Of a DNA stretch of 44,147 bases, positions 24,788-33,977 are shown piece after piece. This stretch comes from Nitrospirota bacterium (GTDB lineage: Bacteria > Nitrospirota > Thermodesulfovibrionia > SZUA-242): assembly GCA_003235715.1 (NCBI GenBank), contig QJVM01000223.1, positions 1 to 44,147 of the forward strand, read 5' to 3'. The notes below the pieces were generated by a model that was not told the origin of the DNA, did not search any database, and saw only the letters and a program-made list of their open reading frames with translations. Each line of letters opens with the position of its first letter. Positions within the stretch are counted from its first letter, which is position 1. The position numbers and the translations under genes were made by a program.

Positions 24788-26251
24788 ATGGTGACGTACA
24801 CCGATGCCACGGCCCTGGTTTCACAGGGATACTCGTGCACTCCATCATTTTTTCTGGAGGTTCGGGAGAAGGTCGGGACAGGACGGATTCTGTGCCGCGA
24901 GATACTGAGGATCCTGCCTGGAAGACGGCTGGTGTTTAGAGGTCAGTGGCACGAGAGGCTCGTAGTGGTTAAGGTTTACCTGGCTCGGGGGACGGCGCAA
25001 AGGCACGTCGACCGGGAAATGAAGGGCGTGAACGCCCTCAAGGCGGCAGGTGCAAGGACGCCTCGCGTTCTCCTGGAGACGAGTCTTTCAGGCGACGGTT
25101 CCCCAGTTCTGGTTTTTGAAGAATTGCCTGCGGCTCTGACGCTTTCCGAAGCTGTGGTGCAGGCCAAGGATCCTGCCACCCAGGAAACCCTTTTGCGGCA
25201 AGCAGTACAAACCGTTGCCGCCCTCCACGAGGGGGGGCTGGTTCAGCGTGATATTCATCCGGCCAATTTTCTTTTCTCAGGTGATGAACTCTACACGATT
25301 GACGCGGATTCTGTGGACACACGCAGGGCTGGAACTCCCCTGGGGCAGTGGCCCAGTCTGGTGAATCTGGGCCTGTTTTTTGCCCAGTTTTCCGGGAACC
25401 TGGAGCCTTTCTTTTCCGGCCTCTATCGCGACTACGCCCGAGCACGGAGGTGGGATGAGTCTCGATGTTCCTTTCCCGAACTGCAGAGACATATTGCCGA
25501 ACAGTGGGAACTCAGGAAAGGGCAGTACCTCAGAAAGATTTTCAGGTCCAGCACGGAACACATTTGCCAGAGGGAGTGGAGCCGATACTCCGTGTGGGAA
25601 AGGGGCTGGGACGGTGACGACCTCCGTTCCTTTCTGGCAAATCCTGACGGCTACCTGGAGGGAGGGGAGGTGCTCAAAGACGGCCGTTCCAGCACGGTGG
25701 TGGCGGTCCTCATGAATGGATGCCGGGTGGCGGTCAAACGGTACAACCTGAAAAACCCGTGGCACGTGTTGAGGCGATGTTTACGGAGCACCCGTGCGGC
25801 TGTTTCCTGGAGGAATGCCCATCTTCTCGGGATGATGGGAGTCAGGACCCCCGACCCGGTCCTCCTCCTCGAAAACAGGTGGGGGATTTTTCGTGGTTCC
25901 AGCTACTTTGTTTCCCGATACGTTGAAGGCCGCCCGTATCAAAAGATTTTTGAAGGTCCTTTTCATGAGGCCGGGTGTGGCCGAGACCCCCGGGTTCAGG
26001 AGTTCGTGCGGATGCTGATTCTGCTCAGGAAGCATCGGCTCAGTCACGGGGACATGAAGTCGACGAACTTCATTGAGTCGGACAGAGTTCTCTGGGTCAT
26101 GGATCTGGATGCCATGAAGGAACACGGAGACGAAGCATCACACCGCCGGGCTCTGGCAAAGGACTGCGCCCGGTGGATGCAGAACTGGAAGGCCCACCCG
26201 AAGGTGTCCCACTGTTTCCGAGAGGCCCTGCAAGAAGCGGGGTTCCTTTAG
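24788..26251 (+). CDS. tandem lipopolysaccharide-kinase-like protein with two kinase domains
   Basis: This 487-residue cytoplasmic protein appears to be two small eukaryote-like kinase domains in a row. The first (about 1-250) has a phosphate-site Lys62 in VVVKVYL, a catalytic loop VQRDIHPANFLF (D155, N160) and a metal Asp172 in TIDADSV. The second (about 290-487) has Lys317 in VAVKRYN, a loop SHGDMKSTNFIES (D422, N427) and an Asp in VMDLDAM. Both sets of key residues are present, so both halves could be active. The loops resemble the Kdo-kinase/WaaP family, and the gene follows waaP, so a role in phosphorylating LPS core sugars is likely. The substrate is not known. The length is about double a normal family member. 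Confidence 0.85.
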   Translation: MVTYTDATALVSQGYSCTPSFFLEVREKVGTGRILCREILRILPGRRLVFRGQWHERLVVVKVYLARGTAQRHVDREMKGVNALKAAGARTPRVLLETSLSGDGSPVLVFEELPAALTLSEAVVQAKDPATQETLLRQAVQTVAALHEGGLVQRDIHPANFLFSGDELYTIDADSVDTRRAGTPLGQWPSLVNLGLFFAQFSGNLEPFFSGLYRDYARARRWDESRCSFPELQRHIAEQWELRKGQYLRKIFRSSTEHICQREWSRYSVWERGWDGDDLRSFLANPDGYLEGGEVLKDGRSSTVVAVLMNGCRVAVKRYNLKNPWHVLRRCLRSTRAAVSWRNAHLLGMMGVRTPDPVLLLENRWGIFRGSSYFVSRYVEGRPYQKIFEGPFHEAGCGRDPRVQEFVRMLILLRKHRLSHGDMKSTNFIESDRVLWVMDLDAMKEHGDEASHRRALAKDCARWMQNWKAHPKVSHCFREALQEAGFL

Positions 26252-26321
26252 GAGGGGTCCCCTATCGGCCCCCAATGGTATCTGAGGGCCAGGAACGCTG
26301 TGGCGAGGAAACGGACCCCTC
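26252..26321. terminator. large inverted repeat between convergent genes
   Basis: GAGGGGTCC (26252-26260) pairs perfectly with GGACCCCTC (26313-26321) across 52 bases. A nested GGCCC/GGGCC stem sits inside the loop. It fills the whole gap between the tandem-kinase gene and the argF stop. There is no T run, so its termination role is inferred from position and symmetry. Confidence 0.5.
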
Positions 26322-26322
26322 T

Positions 26323-27234
26323 TCAGGAGGAACGGTCCATCAGGAATTCGAGGATGGCCTTCTGCACATGGAGCCTGTTCTCGGCCTGGTCCAGGACCAC
26401 ACTTCTAGACCCGTCCAGGACCTCGTCGGTAATCTCGTGTCCCCGGTGGGCGGGGAGACAGTGCATCACGATACACGAGGGCGCCGCCAGGGAAACGAGA
26501 TGGCGATTCACCTGGTAGGGGCGGAAGACCAGCGCCCGTTCCTCGGCCTCGCCCTCCTTCCCCATGCTGACCCAGGTGTCCGTATAGATGACGTCCGCCC
26601 CGCGAACGGCTTCCTCAGCATGCTCCAGAACTGATACAGGGACCCTGCTTTCCGCATTCGCTGCCCGGAGGATGCTCTGGTCCGGGAGATGGCCCGGCGG
26701 GCAGGCCAGAACCAACTCCGCCCCGACCCGGCCTGCCGCCTGGACCAACGAATGGGTGACATTGTTCCCGTCCCCCACATAGGCGATACGGCACGAGAGC
26801 GTCTGCTTCTTTTCCTGTATGGTCAGGATATCGGCCAACGCCTGGCAGGGATGGTGCTGGTCTGTAAGGGCATTGACCACCGGAATTCTCGCATGTCGGG
26901 CGAACTCCTCCACCGCTTCATGGGCATACGTGCGGATGACCATGGCTTTCAGGTACCGGGAGAGTACGCGAGACGTATCGCGGATGGATTCCCCACGGCC
27001 CAGTTGAAGCTCGCCGGAAGTGAGGAAGATCGAATGCCCCCCCAGCTGATCGATGCCCACCTCGAACGACACGCGCGTTCGAGTGGAAGACTTGTCAAAG
27101 AGCAGGCCCACGCTTGACCCTGCAAGCATGTCCGCGCGCAGATGCGGGTTCCGTTTGAAACTGACCGCGCGATCGAGGATGGCCAGAATCTCTTCTGTCG
27201 CGAAATCAGAAACGGTAAGAAAATCCCTCTTCAT
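26323..27234 (-). CDS. argF: ornithine carbamoyltransferase
   Basis: It makes citrulline from ornithine and carbamoyl phosphate in arginine synthesis. The 303-residue protein carries the carbamoyl-phosphate site STRTR (50-54), HPCQ (128-131), and the ornithine-site HCLPAHRGHEI near the C-terminus. Length is normal. Its ATG overlaps the argD stop by four bases, so the two genes are translationally coupled. The remaining arginine genes are not in the window. Confidence 0.96.
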   Translation of the reverse strand: MKRDFLTVSDFATEEILAILDRAVSFKRNPHLRADMLAGSSVGLLFDKSSTRTRVSFEVGIDQLGGHSIFLTSGELQLGRGESIRDTSRVLSRYLKAMVIRTYAHEAVEEFARHARIPVVNALTDQHHPCQALADILTIQEKKQTLSCRIAYVGDGNNVTHSLVQAAGRVGAELVLACPPGHLPDQSILRAANAESRVPVSVLEHAEEAVRGADVIYTDTWVSMGKEGEAEERALVFRPYQVNRHLVSLAAPSCIVMHCLPAHRGHEITDEVLDGSRSVVLDQAENRLHVQKAILEFLMDRSS

Positions 27235-28463
27235 GCGGCGCCCACCCGGGTCAACGCGCTGGAGAGACGGTCAAGCATTTCATCAATATCAGCCTCCTCG
27301 ACGATGAGGGGCGGGGTAAACCGCAGCACGTTATCGCCGGCGCAGGTCAAAAGCAGGCCCGCTTCCAGTGCGGCCCGTGTCACCTTGGCACAATCGGTCT
27401 TCAGGGGAAGCCCCAGAAGCAGTCCGGCCCCGCGAGGCTCCGTGGCCACCAGATGAGCAAAATTGTAAGCAAGGCTCTTCAGGCCGTTCCTCAGATACTC
27501 CCCCATTCGCCGCACATTGCTGAGGAGGATGTCGTCTTCAAGGATGTGCCTCAACGTGGCCAGTGCCGCTGCACTGGCCAGGGGATTGCCTCCAAAGGTT
27601 GTTCCGTGGGAGCCGGGAGAAAAGGCTGAAGCCGCCCTGGCCTTGGCGAGCAGACATCCGATGGCCACCCCTCCTCCCAAGCCTTTGGCCAGCGCCATGA
27701 TATCCGGAATCACGTTGAACAGCTCATAGGCGAAGAGATGCCCGGTCCTTCCGATCCCGGTCTGGATTTCGTCAAAAATGAGAAGGACCTCCTTCCGGTC
27801 GCACAGTTCCCTTACCTGCTGAAGATAGGTGACGTCGGCAACGTGAATGCCGCCTTCGCCCTGAATGGGTTCCAGGAGCACGGCACACGTATGCGGGCCA
27901 AGGGCTTCTTCCATGGCCGAGATGTCATTGAAGGGAACAAATCGAAATCCCTGCAGCATGGGACCAAAACCCTTTCGATGCTTTTCCTGTCCGGTGGCGG
28001 ACAGCGCCGCCATGGTTCGCCCATGAAAGGACCCATGGGCGGCCACGATTTCATACCGGTCCGGTCCATAGGTGTCTTTGGAATACTTACGGGCCAGCTT
28101 GATGGCCGCCTCGATGGCCTCGGTTCCCGAATTGCAGAAGAAGGCCTTGTCTGCAAAGGAGCGTTGTACCAGGAGCGTTCCAAGTTCAGTCTGTGGACCG
28201 ATGTGAAAGAGATTGGACACGTGAAGAAGTCGCTGGGCCTGTTTCTGAAGCGCGACCACAACCTTCGGGTGGCAGTGGCCGAGTGCGTTCACCGCGATGC
28301 CCGACATGAAATCCAGGTATTCGGTTCCATGCATATCCCACACCCGCATGCCTCTTCCCTTGACGAGGGCCACAGGGTGCCGGGCGTACGTATTCATAAG
28401 ATACTGGGCTGATGCCTCAATCAGTCTTTCCTGGTCTGAAGCCGTATGTGATGTGGTTTCCAT
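27231..28463 (-). CDS. argD: acetylornithine aminotransferase
   Basis: A pyridoxal-phosphate enzyme that transaminates N-acetylglutamate semialdehyde; it may also serve lysine synthesis. The 410-residue protein has the class-III signature LLIFDEIQTGIGRTG and the PLP lysine in DIMALAKGLGGGVAIG. It also has FCNSGTEAIEAAIKLAR for the phosphate site and HGTTFGGNPLASAAA. It heads the argD-argF pair. A 10-base palindrome and a 9-base hairpin lie in the 35 bases before its ATG (see separate entry). Confidence 0.96.
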   Translation of the reverse strand: METTSHTASDQERLIEASAQYLMNTYARHPVALVKGRGMRVWDMHGTEYLDFMSGIAVNALGHCHPKVVVALQKQAQRLLHVSNLFHIGPQTELGTLLVQRSFADKAFFCNSGTEAIEAAIKLARKYSKDTYGPDRYEIVAAHGSFHGRTMAALSATGQEKHRKGFGPMLQGFRFVPFNDISAMEEALGPHTCAVLLEPIQGEGGIHVADVTYLQQVRELCDRKEVLLIFDEIQTGIGRTGHLFAYELFNVIPDIMALAKGLGGGVAIGCLLAKARAASAFSPGSHGTTFGGNPLASAAALATLRHILEDDILLSNVRRMGEYLRNGLKSLAYNFAHLVATEPRGAGLLLGLPLKTDCAKVTRAALEAGLLLTCAGDNVLRFTPPLIVEEADIDEMLDRLSSALTRVGAA

Positions 28464-28470
28464 ATTCCTT

Positions 28471-28498
28471 GAACCGGTTCCCCATACCGTGGGAAACC
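28471..28498 (-). repeat. palindrome and hairpin just upstream of argD
   Basis: GAACCGGTTC (28471-28480) is a perfect palindrome. Overlapping it, GGTTCCCCA (28476-28484) and TGGGAAACC (28490-28498) form a 9-base stem, with one wobble in RNA, around TACCG. The structure lies 8-35 bases before the argD ATG and just upstream of its AAGGA ribosome site. It could act as an operator or as an mRNA structure affecting translation. It does not look like a classical ARG box. Confidence 0.5.
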
Positions 28499-28699
28499 TT
28501 CCTCAATGTTAGGGCGCGCCAGCCGCGTCTGTGCCAACGACAGGATCCGGAGAGCCGGCTTGCGGAAGCGAAATGCCAGACCTTGCAAGATCAGGCCTAT
28601 CCGGAGACGTACAGTGTAACATAACCTCTTGTAAGTACGGGACGAATCACGGGACAGGAGAGGGGGACGGCAACGTGGTCTGCCCAGGGAAGCCCTCCG

Positions 28700-28729
28700 T
28701 TGCGATACGTGCGGTGAAGCTGGTTTAAT
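28700..28729 (+). promoter_or_regulatory. possible sigma-70 promoter for mutS
   Basis: TTGCGA (28700-28705) and TTTAAT (28724-28729) match consensus at 4/6 and 5/6 with 18 bases between. Transcription would start near 28736, about 75 bases before the mutS ATG. Confidence 0.45.
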
Positions 28730-28811
28730 ATGCCTTAGAGGCGCTCCCGGCCCCCCTCATGCCAGATTCCGGACCTCGCTTGAAGACGCTCTGCGCTCCC
28801 AAACCCGGCAC

Positions 28812-31430
28812 ATGTCTGATCTGACCCCATTGATGAAGCAGTATTTCGATATCAAGGCCAGGTATCCGGATACGATCCTGTTCTTCCGTATGGGGGATTT
28901 TTACGAAATGTTTGGCGAAGATGCGGTTCTGGCCTCCGGAATTCTTCAGATCGCCTTGACCTCCCGGGACAAAGGGAAAGAGAATCCCGTTCCGATGTGC
29001 GGGGTCCCCTATCACGCGGCAGAAGGATACCTTTCCAAACTTGTTCAGGCGGGCAAGAGGGTAGCGGTCTGCGAGCAGGTTGAGGACCCGAGACAGGCCA
29101 AGGGACTCGTACGGCGGGACGTGGTGCGGGTCGTAACCCCCGGCACTCACATGCCCGAGGACCTGCCTCTGGACAGTTCAAACCGATTCATTCTCTGTCT
29201 GTATCCTCGAGACCGTATTTCTGGCATGGCCTGGGCGGACCTCACCACGGGCGAGTTTCGCGTACTCGAGAACACGTCGCCCTGGGAGGATGAACTGGCA
29301 CGCCTGGAACCGACCGAAGTTCTCGTTCCTGAGCAGGTCACGCTTCCCCGTATGCCGACGGCGCTTTCCAGATATACCGTCACGCCAGTTCCGGATGCCC
29401 GGTTCCAGTTTTCCGAGGCCACCCTGGTGCTCGAAGGGCACTTCGGCCGGGAAGCACTGACGTCCACCGGAATGGATGCCATGCTGATGGGAGTCTCTGC
29501 GGCTGGTGTGCTCCTGGGGTATTTGATGGAAACCCAGAAGACGGACCTCTCCCATATCCAGACGATCCGTCCTGTGGAACGTAAAGGGAGGATGACTCTG
29601 GATTCGGTAACTCAGAGAAACCTCGAACTGGTGAAGGGGCAGAGCGAGGATTCCGAGGGAATCTCTCTTTATTCGGTTCTCAAGGCAACCGTGACCCCCA
29701 TGGGGTCCCGCCTCCTCAGGCACTGGATTCTGAACCCGCTTCTCAGTACGGATGAAATCGATGCGAGACTGGACAATATCACCCACCTCCTGGAAGACCC
29801 GGCGCTGCTGGGGAGTATCCGGGCGGGGCTCAAGGGTATTCCGGATCTCGAGCGTCTGATTTCCAGGGTCTCCATGGGTCTCGGCAATGCCCGTGACCTG
29901 GTCGCTCTCAGTAACGGGGTCTCAGCTCTCCCGGGGGTCAGGGAGCAGTTGTCAGGGGTGATGGGTCCGGGACTTGGTCGTCTCGCCCGGAGGATAGACG
30001 GCCTGGATGACGTACGGGAACTGGTCACCAATACCATCGTGGACACGCCTCCTCACTCGGTGCGGGAGGGGGGGCTTATACGGGATGGTTACAGCGCGGA
30101 GTTGGACGAATTGAGGGGCCTCAGCGCTCATGGTCGTGACTTTCTGGCTTCCCTGGAACTCAAGGAGAGACAGGAAACCGGGATTCAGGCCCTGAAGGTG
30201 GGGTTTAACCGGGTTTTTGGGTACTACATCGAGGTTCCCAAGGCCAAACAGGATCAGGTGCCCGCACATTACGTGCGGAAGCAGACCCTGGTCAGCGCAG
30301 AGCGATACATCACCGAGGAATTGAAAAGATATGAAGACAAGATCCTCGGAGCCGAAGACAAGATTAAGGCCATTGAATATGCCATCTTTGTCGATATCCG
30401 GGACACGGTTGCCGAGGTGAGCAGAAGGATTCTCGATACCGCCGCGGCTATCGCGGAACTCGATGTTCTGGCGAGCCTGGCCCAGACCGCCCGGGTCAGG
30501 CGATACATACGCCCGGTGGTTACCAATGGGGACGGGATTCGTATCGTCGGAGGACGTCATCCTGTGGTGGAGGCCGTCGCCACTTCGGAACGCTTTACCC
30601 CGAACGATACCGAGTTGGACGGTGCTGACCATCGTCTCATGATCATTACCGGGCCCAATATGGCCGGTAAATCCACTTACATGCGGCAGGTGGCCCTGAT
30701 CACGCTGATGGCCCAGATGGGAAGCTTCGTGCCTGCGGAGGAGTGCGAAATCGGCGTAGTGGACCGAATATTCACGCGTATAGGAGCTTCGGACCGGTTG
30801 GCCAAGGGGGAGTCCACCTTCATGGTGGAGATGACCGAGACCTCGCATATCCTCAGTCATGCCACGCCCCGCAGTCTGCTTGTCCTGGACGAGGTGGGCC
30901 GGGGGACGAGCACTTTTGACGGCATCAGTATCGCGTGGGCCGTGGCGGAACACATATGCCGAAACACCCGGGCCCGTACGCTGTTCGCGACTCATTATCA
31001 CGAGCTCACGGAACTGGCCATGGTTCTGGACGGCGTCAGGAATTACAATGTGGCCGTGAAGGAATGGGGCGAGGAGATCATCTTTCTCAGGAAGATCCGT
31101 GAGGGGGCGGCTGACAAGAGTTACGGCATCCAGGTCGGACGGCTGGCCGGACTTCCGGCCAGCGTGATCGAGCGGGCCAAGGAGGTCATGGGGAATCTTG
31201 AGAAAGCGGAATTGAATGAAGTCGGACAACCCAAACTTGCCCAGAGCGAGATATTTCGGAAGGAAAGAGGCGATCTTCAACTGGACCTGTTCACGGTTCA
31301 GCCGGATCCGGTGGTGGTCGATCTCCTGGGCTTGGACATTACGCGCCTGACACCGATCGAGGCCTTGAACAAACTTCACGAATTGCAGACCCGTGCGGGC
31401 GAGAAGAAGCACCCAGGAGGAAATTCCTGA
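28812..31430 (+). CDS. mutS: DNA mismatch repair protein MutS
   Basis: MutS recognises base mismatches and small loops and starts strand-specific repair. The 872-residue protein has the mismatch-reading motif F30-x-E32 in GDFYEMFGED. The connector, lever and clamp regions follow. The ATPase has Walker A GPNMAGKST from residue 614, then LVLDEVGRGTSTFDG and the conserved ATHYHELTEL. The length and C-terminal tail (DLFTVQPDP) are typical. The ATG at 28812 has no clear ribosome site, but the N-terminus matches the family exactly from this Met. The TPR lipoprotein follows after 90 bases. Confidence 0.97.
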   Translation: MSDLTPLMKQYFDIKARYPDTILFFRMGDFYEMFGEDAVLASGILQIALTSRDKGKENPVPMCGVPYHAAEGYLSKLVQAGKRVAVCEQVEDPRQAKGLVRRDVVRVVTPGTHMPEDLPLDSSNRFILCLYPRDRISGMAWADLTTGEFRVLENTSPWEDELARLEPTEVLVPEQVTLPRMPTALSRYTVTPVPDARFQFSEATLVLEGHFGREALTSTGMDAMLMGVSAAGVLLGYLMETQKTDLSHIQTIRPVERKGRMTLDSVTQRNLELVKGQSEDSEGISLYSVLKATVTPMGSRLLRHWILNPLLSTDEIDARLDNITHLLEDPALLGSIRAGLKGIPDLERLISRVSMGLGNARDLVALSNGVSALPGVREQLSGVMGPGLGRLARRIDGLDDVRELVTNTIVDTPPHSVREGGLIRDGYSAELDELRGLSAHGRDFLASLELKERQETGIQALKVGFNRVFGYYIEVPKAKQDQVPAHYVRKQTLVSAERYITEELKRYEDKILGAEDKIKAIEYAIFVDIRDTVAEVSRRILDTAAAIAELDVLASLAQTARVRRYIRPVVTNGDGIRIVGGRHPVVEAVATSERFTPNDTELDGADHRLMIITGPNMAGKSTYMRQVALITLMAQMGSFVPAEECEIGVVDRIFTRIGASDRLAKGESTFMVEMTETSHILSHATPRSLLVLDEVGRGTSTFDGISIAWAVAEHICRNTRARTLFATHYHELTELAMVLDGVRNYNVAVKEWGEEIIFLRKIREGAADKSYGIQVGRLAGLPASVIERAKEVMGNLEKAELNEVGQPKLAQSEIFRKERGDLQLDLFTVQPDPVVVDLLGLDITRLTPIEALNKLHELQTRAGEKKHPGGNS

Positions 31431-31520
31431 TAGAATACATGGGTTTCGGGGCGAGCTGCCCGAGCCTGCAATGCGGTGCCCTTCCCGGCCCCCACATGCC
31501 ACCGTCATGAAGGAGGTTTT

Positions 31521-32111
31521 ATGATTTCCATCAAGCATCTCCCCTGGATCGGTTCGGTCCTATTCGTTCTTGCAGTCACAGGCTGTGGCAACAGTTCTAC
31601 CCCGTCAGCACCCGGACCTCCCGCGCAGGGAACCGGCAGCCCCATGGTGGACCTTACGAAACAGGAAGCCCGTTACCGTGAGGTTGTTGCCCAGGATCCC
31701 CAGAACGTCAATGCCTGGGTCGGCCTAGGGAACATGTACATGGATTCCGGCCGCTACGCTGAAGCTGTTGAGGCTTACGGCAAGGCCCTGGAGATTGTGC
31801 CCGAAAACGTCAACGTCAGAGTTGATATGGGAACCTGTTATCGCAGGGTGGGCCAGCCCCAGCGAGCTGTGGAAGAGTACAGGAAGGGGCTCTCGTACGA
31901 ACCCAATCATGCGAACGGACTGGCCAATCTGGGGATTGTCCTGGCCTATGATCTGCAGGATTACAAGGGCGCGCTCGAGGTCTGGGAAAAGCTTCTGAAG
32001 GTCGCCCCCGGTCATCGAATGTCTGAACAGATCAGGCAGGATGTGGCCCGACTCAAGGAGACCCCGGCCACCAGTCAGCCAGCAGTACCCGCGGCCCCTG
32101 TCAAACCTTAG
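31521..32111 (+). CDS. TPR-repeat lipoprotein
   Basis: This 196-residue protein has a lipoprotein signal peptide ending in the lipobox AVTGC (lipidated Cys22). A Pro/Ser-rich linker follows, then about three tetratricopeptide repeats at roughly 46-148 (AWVGLGNMYMDSGRYAEAVEAY is one, with the usual W/G/Y/A pattern). The tail is Pro/Ala-rich. It is probably a periplasmic scaffold for protein assembly. The ATG at 31521 has AAGGAGG at 31509-31515. It lies between mutS and a SUMF1/PEGA protein, which also has helical repeats, so the two may act together. No specific function is known. Confidence 0.9.
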   Translation: MISIKHLPWIGSVLFVLAVTGCGNSSTPSAPGPPAQGTGSPMVDLTKQEARYREVVAQDPQNVNAWVGLGNMYMDSGRYAEAVEAYGKALEIVPENVNVRVDMGTCYRRVGQPQRAVEEYRKGLSYEPNHANGLANLGIVLAYDLQDYKGALEVWEKLLKVAPGHRMSEQIRQDVARLKETPATSQPAVPAAPVKP

Positions 32112-32255
32112 GACGCGAATCTGCTGCAGGGGAATCTCTTCCCTGTCAAGACAAACAGGGTATTTCACGCGGAAACGGGTGCGCCTTTATCGGGGAGTGA
32201 GGCTGGAGGAGGCGTGCCTGAATCCCTAGGTCCTTTCTGGAGATATTGATCTGTT

Positions 32256-33977
32256 TTGAAGAAGAACTCGGCCTTTCTCCTCATGGGTATTCTTGCCCTT
32301 GCAGTGGGCTTTTTTATCAGTTACCGCCCAACACCCGGCGGGCCGGACCCTGTTCCCGGGCCGGAAGACACCCGAAGGACCTCATCCATGACCCCGCAGA
32401 CACCGTCGGGAAAATCCGGCGACAGGAGTGAAGCGAAAACCTCCTCTTCTTCGGGCGTTGAGGGGTCACTTTCCGTTACGAGCAATCCTTCCGGCGCAAC
32501 GTTATATATCGATGGTCGGAAATTTGGAGTAACCCCCCTAACCGTGCCCGGACTGAAACAAGGGGCCTATACCATCCGGATCCTCCGTCTGTATCACGAG
32601 CCTCATGAAGAGAAAGTCGAGATACGGCGAGGGGAGCGCATTGAAAAACATCTGGAGCTCGAACGCGGCAAAGGGATTCTGTCCATTGTCGCGAAACCGG
32701 TCTCGGCCAGCGTCTATCTGAACGGGGTCAAACAGAAGCGGCCGACGCCGCTTCGGGTCGAGGGTCTGATTTCCGGCTTGCACCGCGTTAGGGTCGAGGC
32801 GGACAGATATCGGGGACAGGAGAGGGGGGTCGAGATTCTGCCCGGGGAAACCACGGAGGCTCTCTTTGTTCTGGAGGGAGGCAACCTTGAGTACTACCGG
32901 GATGAATGGCATGAGCCTGAGGTCGCCCGCAAGATGAAAGAAGAGGATGTGGGCGGGCTATTGGCCAAGGCTCGGGCGGCGAGCAGTGCCGGAGATTTCG
33001 CGGCGGCCCTCCGTCTCCTGGAACAGGCGGCATCGATTCTTCCCGGATCAGGGGCCGTAATGGAGTCCGTGGACCTGGTCAAGACGCTTGAGGCAGACAG
33101 ACAGCGCCGGTTGGACCAGGAGCGGGCCGAACGACTGTTGAACAAGGGTAAGGTGTTGGAGTCCGAGGCGAAGTACGAAGAGGCCCTGGCGATGTACAAA
33201 GAGGCCCGAACGATTTGCCCTGATTTTGAAGGCCTCGGCCCAATCATTGCGCGCCTTGAGGACAAGGTGCGTCAGCTGACGGAGTATCGCCTGACCGGAG
33301 GGATGGTTCTTGTGCCCGGTGGCTTCTTCATGATGGGGTGTTCGTCGTGGGCTGGCGACTGCGAGGAAGATGCTTACCCGGTTCACCGGGTGGAGTTAGA
33401 CGCTTTTTATCTCGGGAAATACGAGGTCACGCAGCGGCAGTGGAAGGAACTGATGAACGACAACCCGTCGCACCATCGAGGTTGCGAAGACTGCCCGGTC
33501 GAGAGCGTGGGGTGGAACGACATTCAGGAATTCATCCGACGGCTGAACAAAGCGACGAACAAGCGCTATCGGCTTCCGACAGAGGCGGAATGGGAATATG
33601 CGGCACGGGGGGGCGGGAAGCCCGAAAAGTGGTCGGGAACGAGCAATCCGGAAAAGCTTGAGGACTATGCATGGTATTGGAAGAATTCGGGGCAGCGGGC
33701 TCGTCTGGTAGGAACGCGCTTGCCCAATGGTCTCGGACTTTATGATATGACGGGAAATGTGGACGAGTGGTGTTCAGATGTGTATACGGCCATCTACTAC
33801 CGGTCCAGCACCACGAAGAACCCCGCGGGGCCCAAATCAAGTCCGTTTCGGGTGATCAGGGGTGGCAACTGGAACCATCCGGGTGATGAGATACGTACGG
33901 TCATCCGCTATCACGTCACGCAGGGGGCCAGGCACAACGGCCTTGGCTTTCGTCTGGCCCTGAGCAAGGATGGGTAA
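32256..33977 (+). CDS. PEGA-domain and formylglycine-generating-enzyme-like (SUMF1) surface protein
   Basis: This 573-residue protein has an N-terminal membrane anchor (about 5-21) and a low-complexity linker. Two PEGA domains come next (about 69-138 and 139-210; GSLSVTSNPSGATLYIDG and GILSIVAKPVSASVYLNG). A helical, TPR-like region (about 225-345) leads into a C-terminal SUMF1 domain from about 347, with GGMVLVPGGFFMMG, YEVTQRQWK, RLPTEAEWEYAARGG, MTGNVDEWCSDVY and GLGFRLA. Such domains act outside the cytoplasm, usually in binding rather than sulfatase maturation. The TTG start has a distant GGAG. The stop overlaps the deoC start by 8 bases. Confidence 0.88.
   Translation: MKKNSAFLLMGILALAVGFFISYRPTPGGPDPVPGPEDTRRTSSMTPQTPSGKSGDRSEAKTSSSSGVEGSLSVTSNPSGATLYIDGRKFGVTPLTVPGLKQGAYTIRILRLYHEPHEEKVEIRRGERIEKHLELERGKGILSIVAKPVSASVYLNGVKQKRPTPLRVEGLISGLHRVRVEADRYRGQERGVEILPGETTEALFVLEGGNLEYYRDEWHEPEVARKMKEEDVGGLLAKARAASSAGDFAAALRLLEQAASILPGSGAVMESVDLVKTLEADRQRRLDQERAERLLNKGKVLESEAKYEEALAMYKEARTICPDFEGLGPIIARLEDKVRQLTEYRLTGGMVLVPGGFFMMGCSSWAGDCEEDAYPVHRVELDAFYLGKYEVTQRQWKELMNDNPSHHRGCEDCPVESVGWNDIQEFIRRLNKATNKRYRLPTEAEWEYAARGGGKPEKWSGTSNPEKLEDYAWYWKNSGQRARLVGTRLPNGLGLYDMTGNVDEWCSDVYTAIYYRSSTTKNPAGPKSSPFRVIRGGNWNHPGDEIRTVIRYHVTQGARHNGLGFRLALSKDG

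Larger units (their letters stand above)
28464..28811. other. intergenic region between divergent argD and mutS
   Basis: These 348 bases hold no recognised gene. On the left are the argD palindrome and hairpin (28471-28498); on the right is a mutS promoter (28700-28729). In between, GCAACG and CGTTGC (around 28670-28705) can pair as a 6-base stem. No tRNA-like fold was found. Confidence 0.5.

Noticed and set aside
28464-28811. tRNA or other known RNA gene between argD and mutS
   Set aside because: No cloverleaf, T-loop consensus or CCA end could be drawn by eye.
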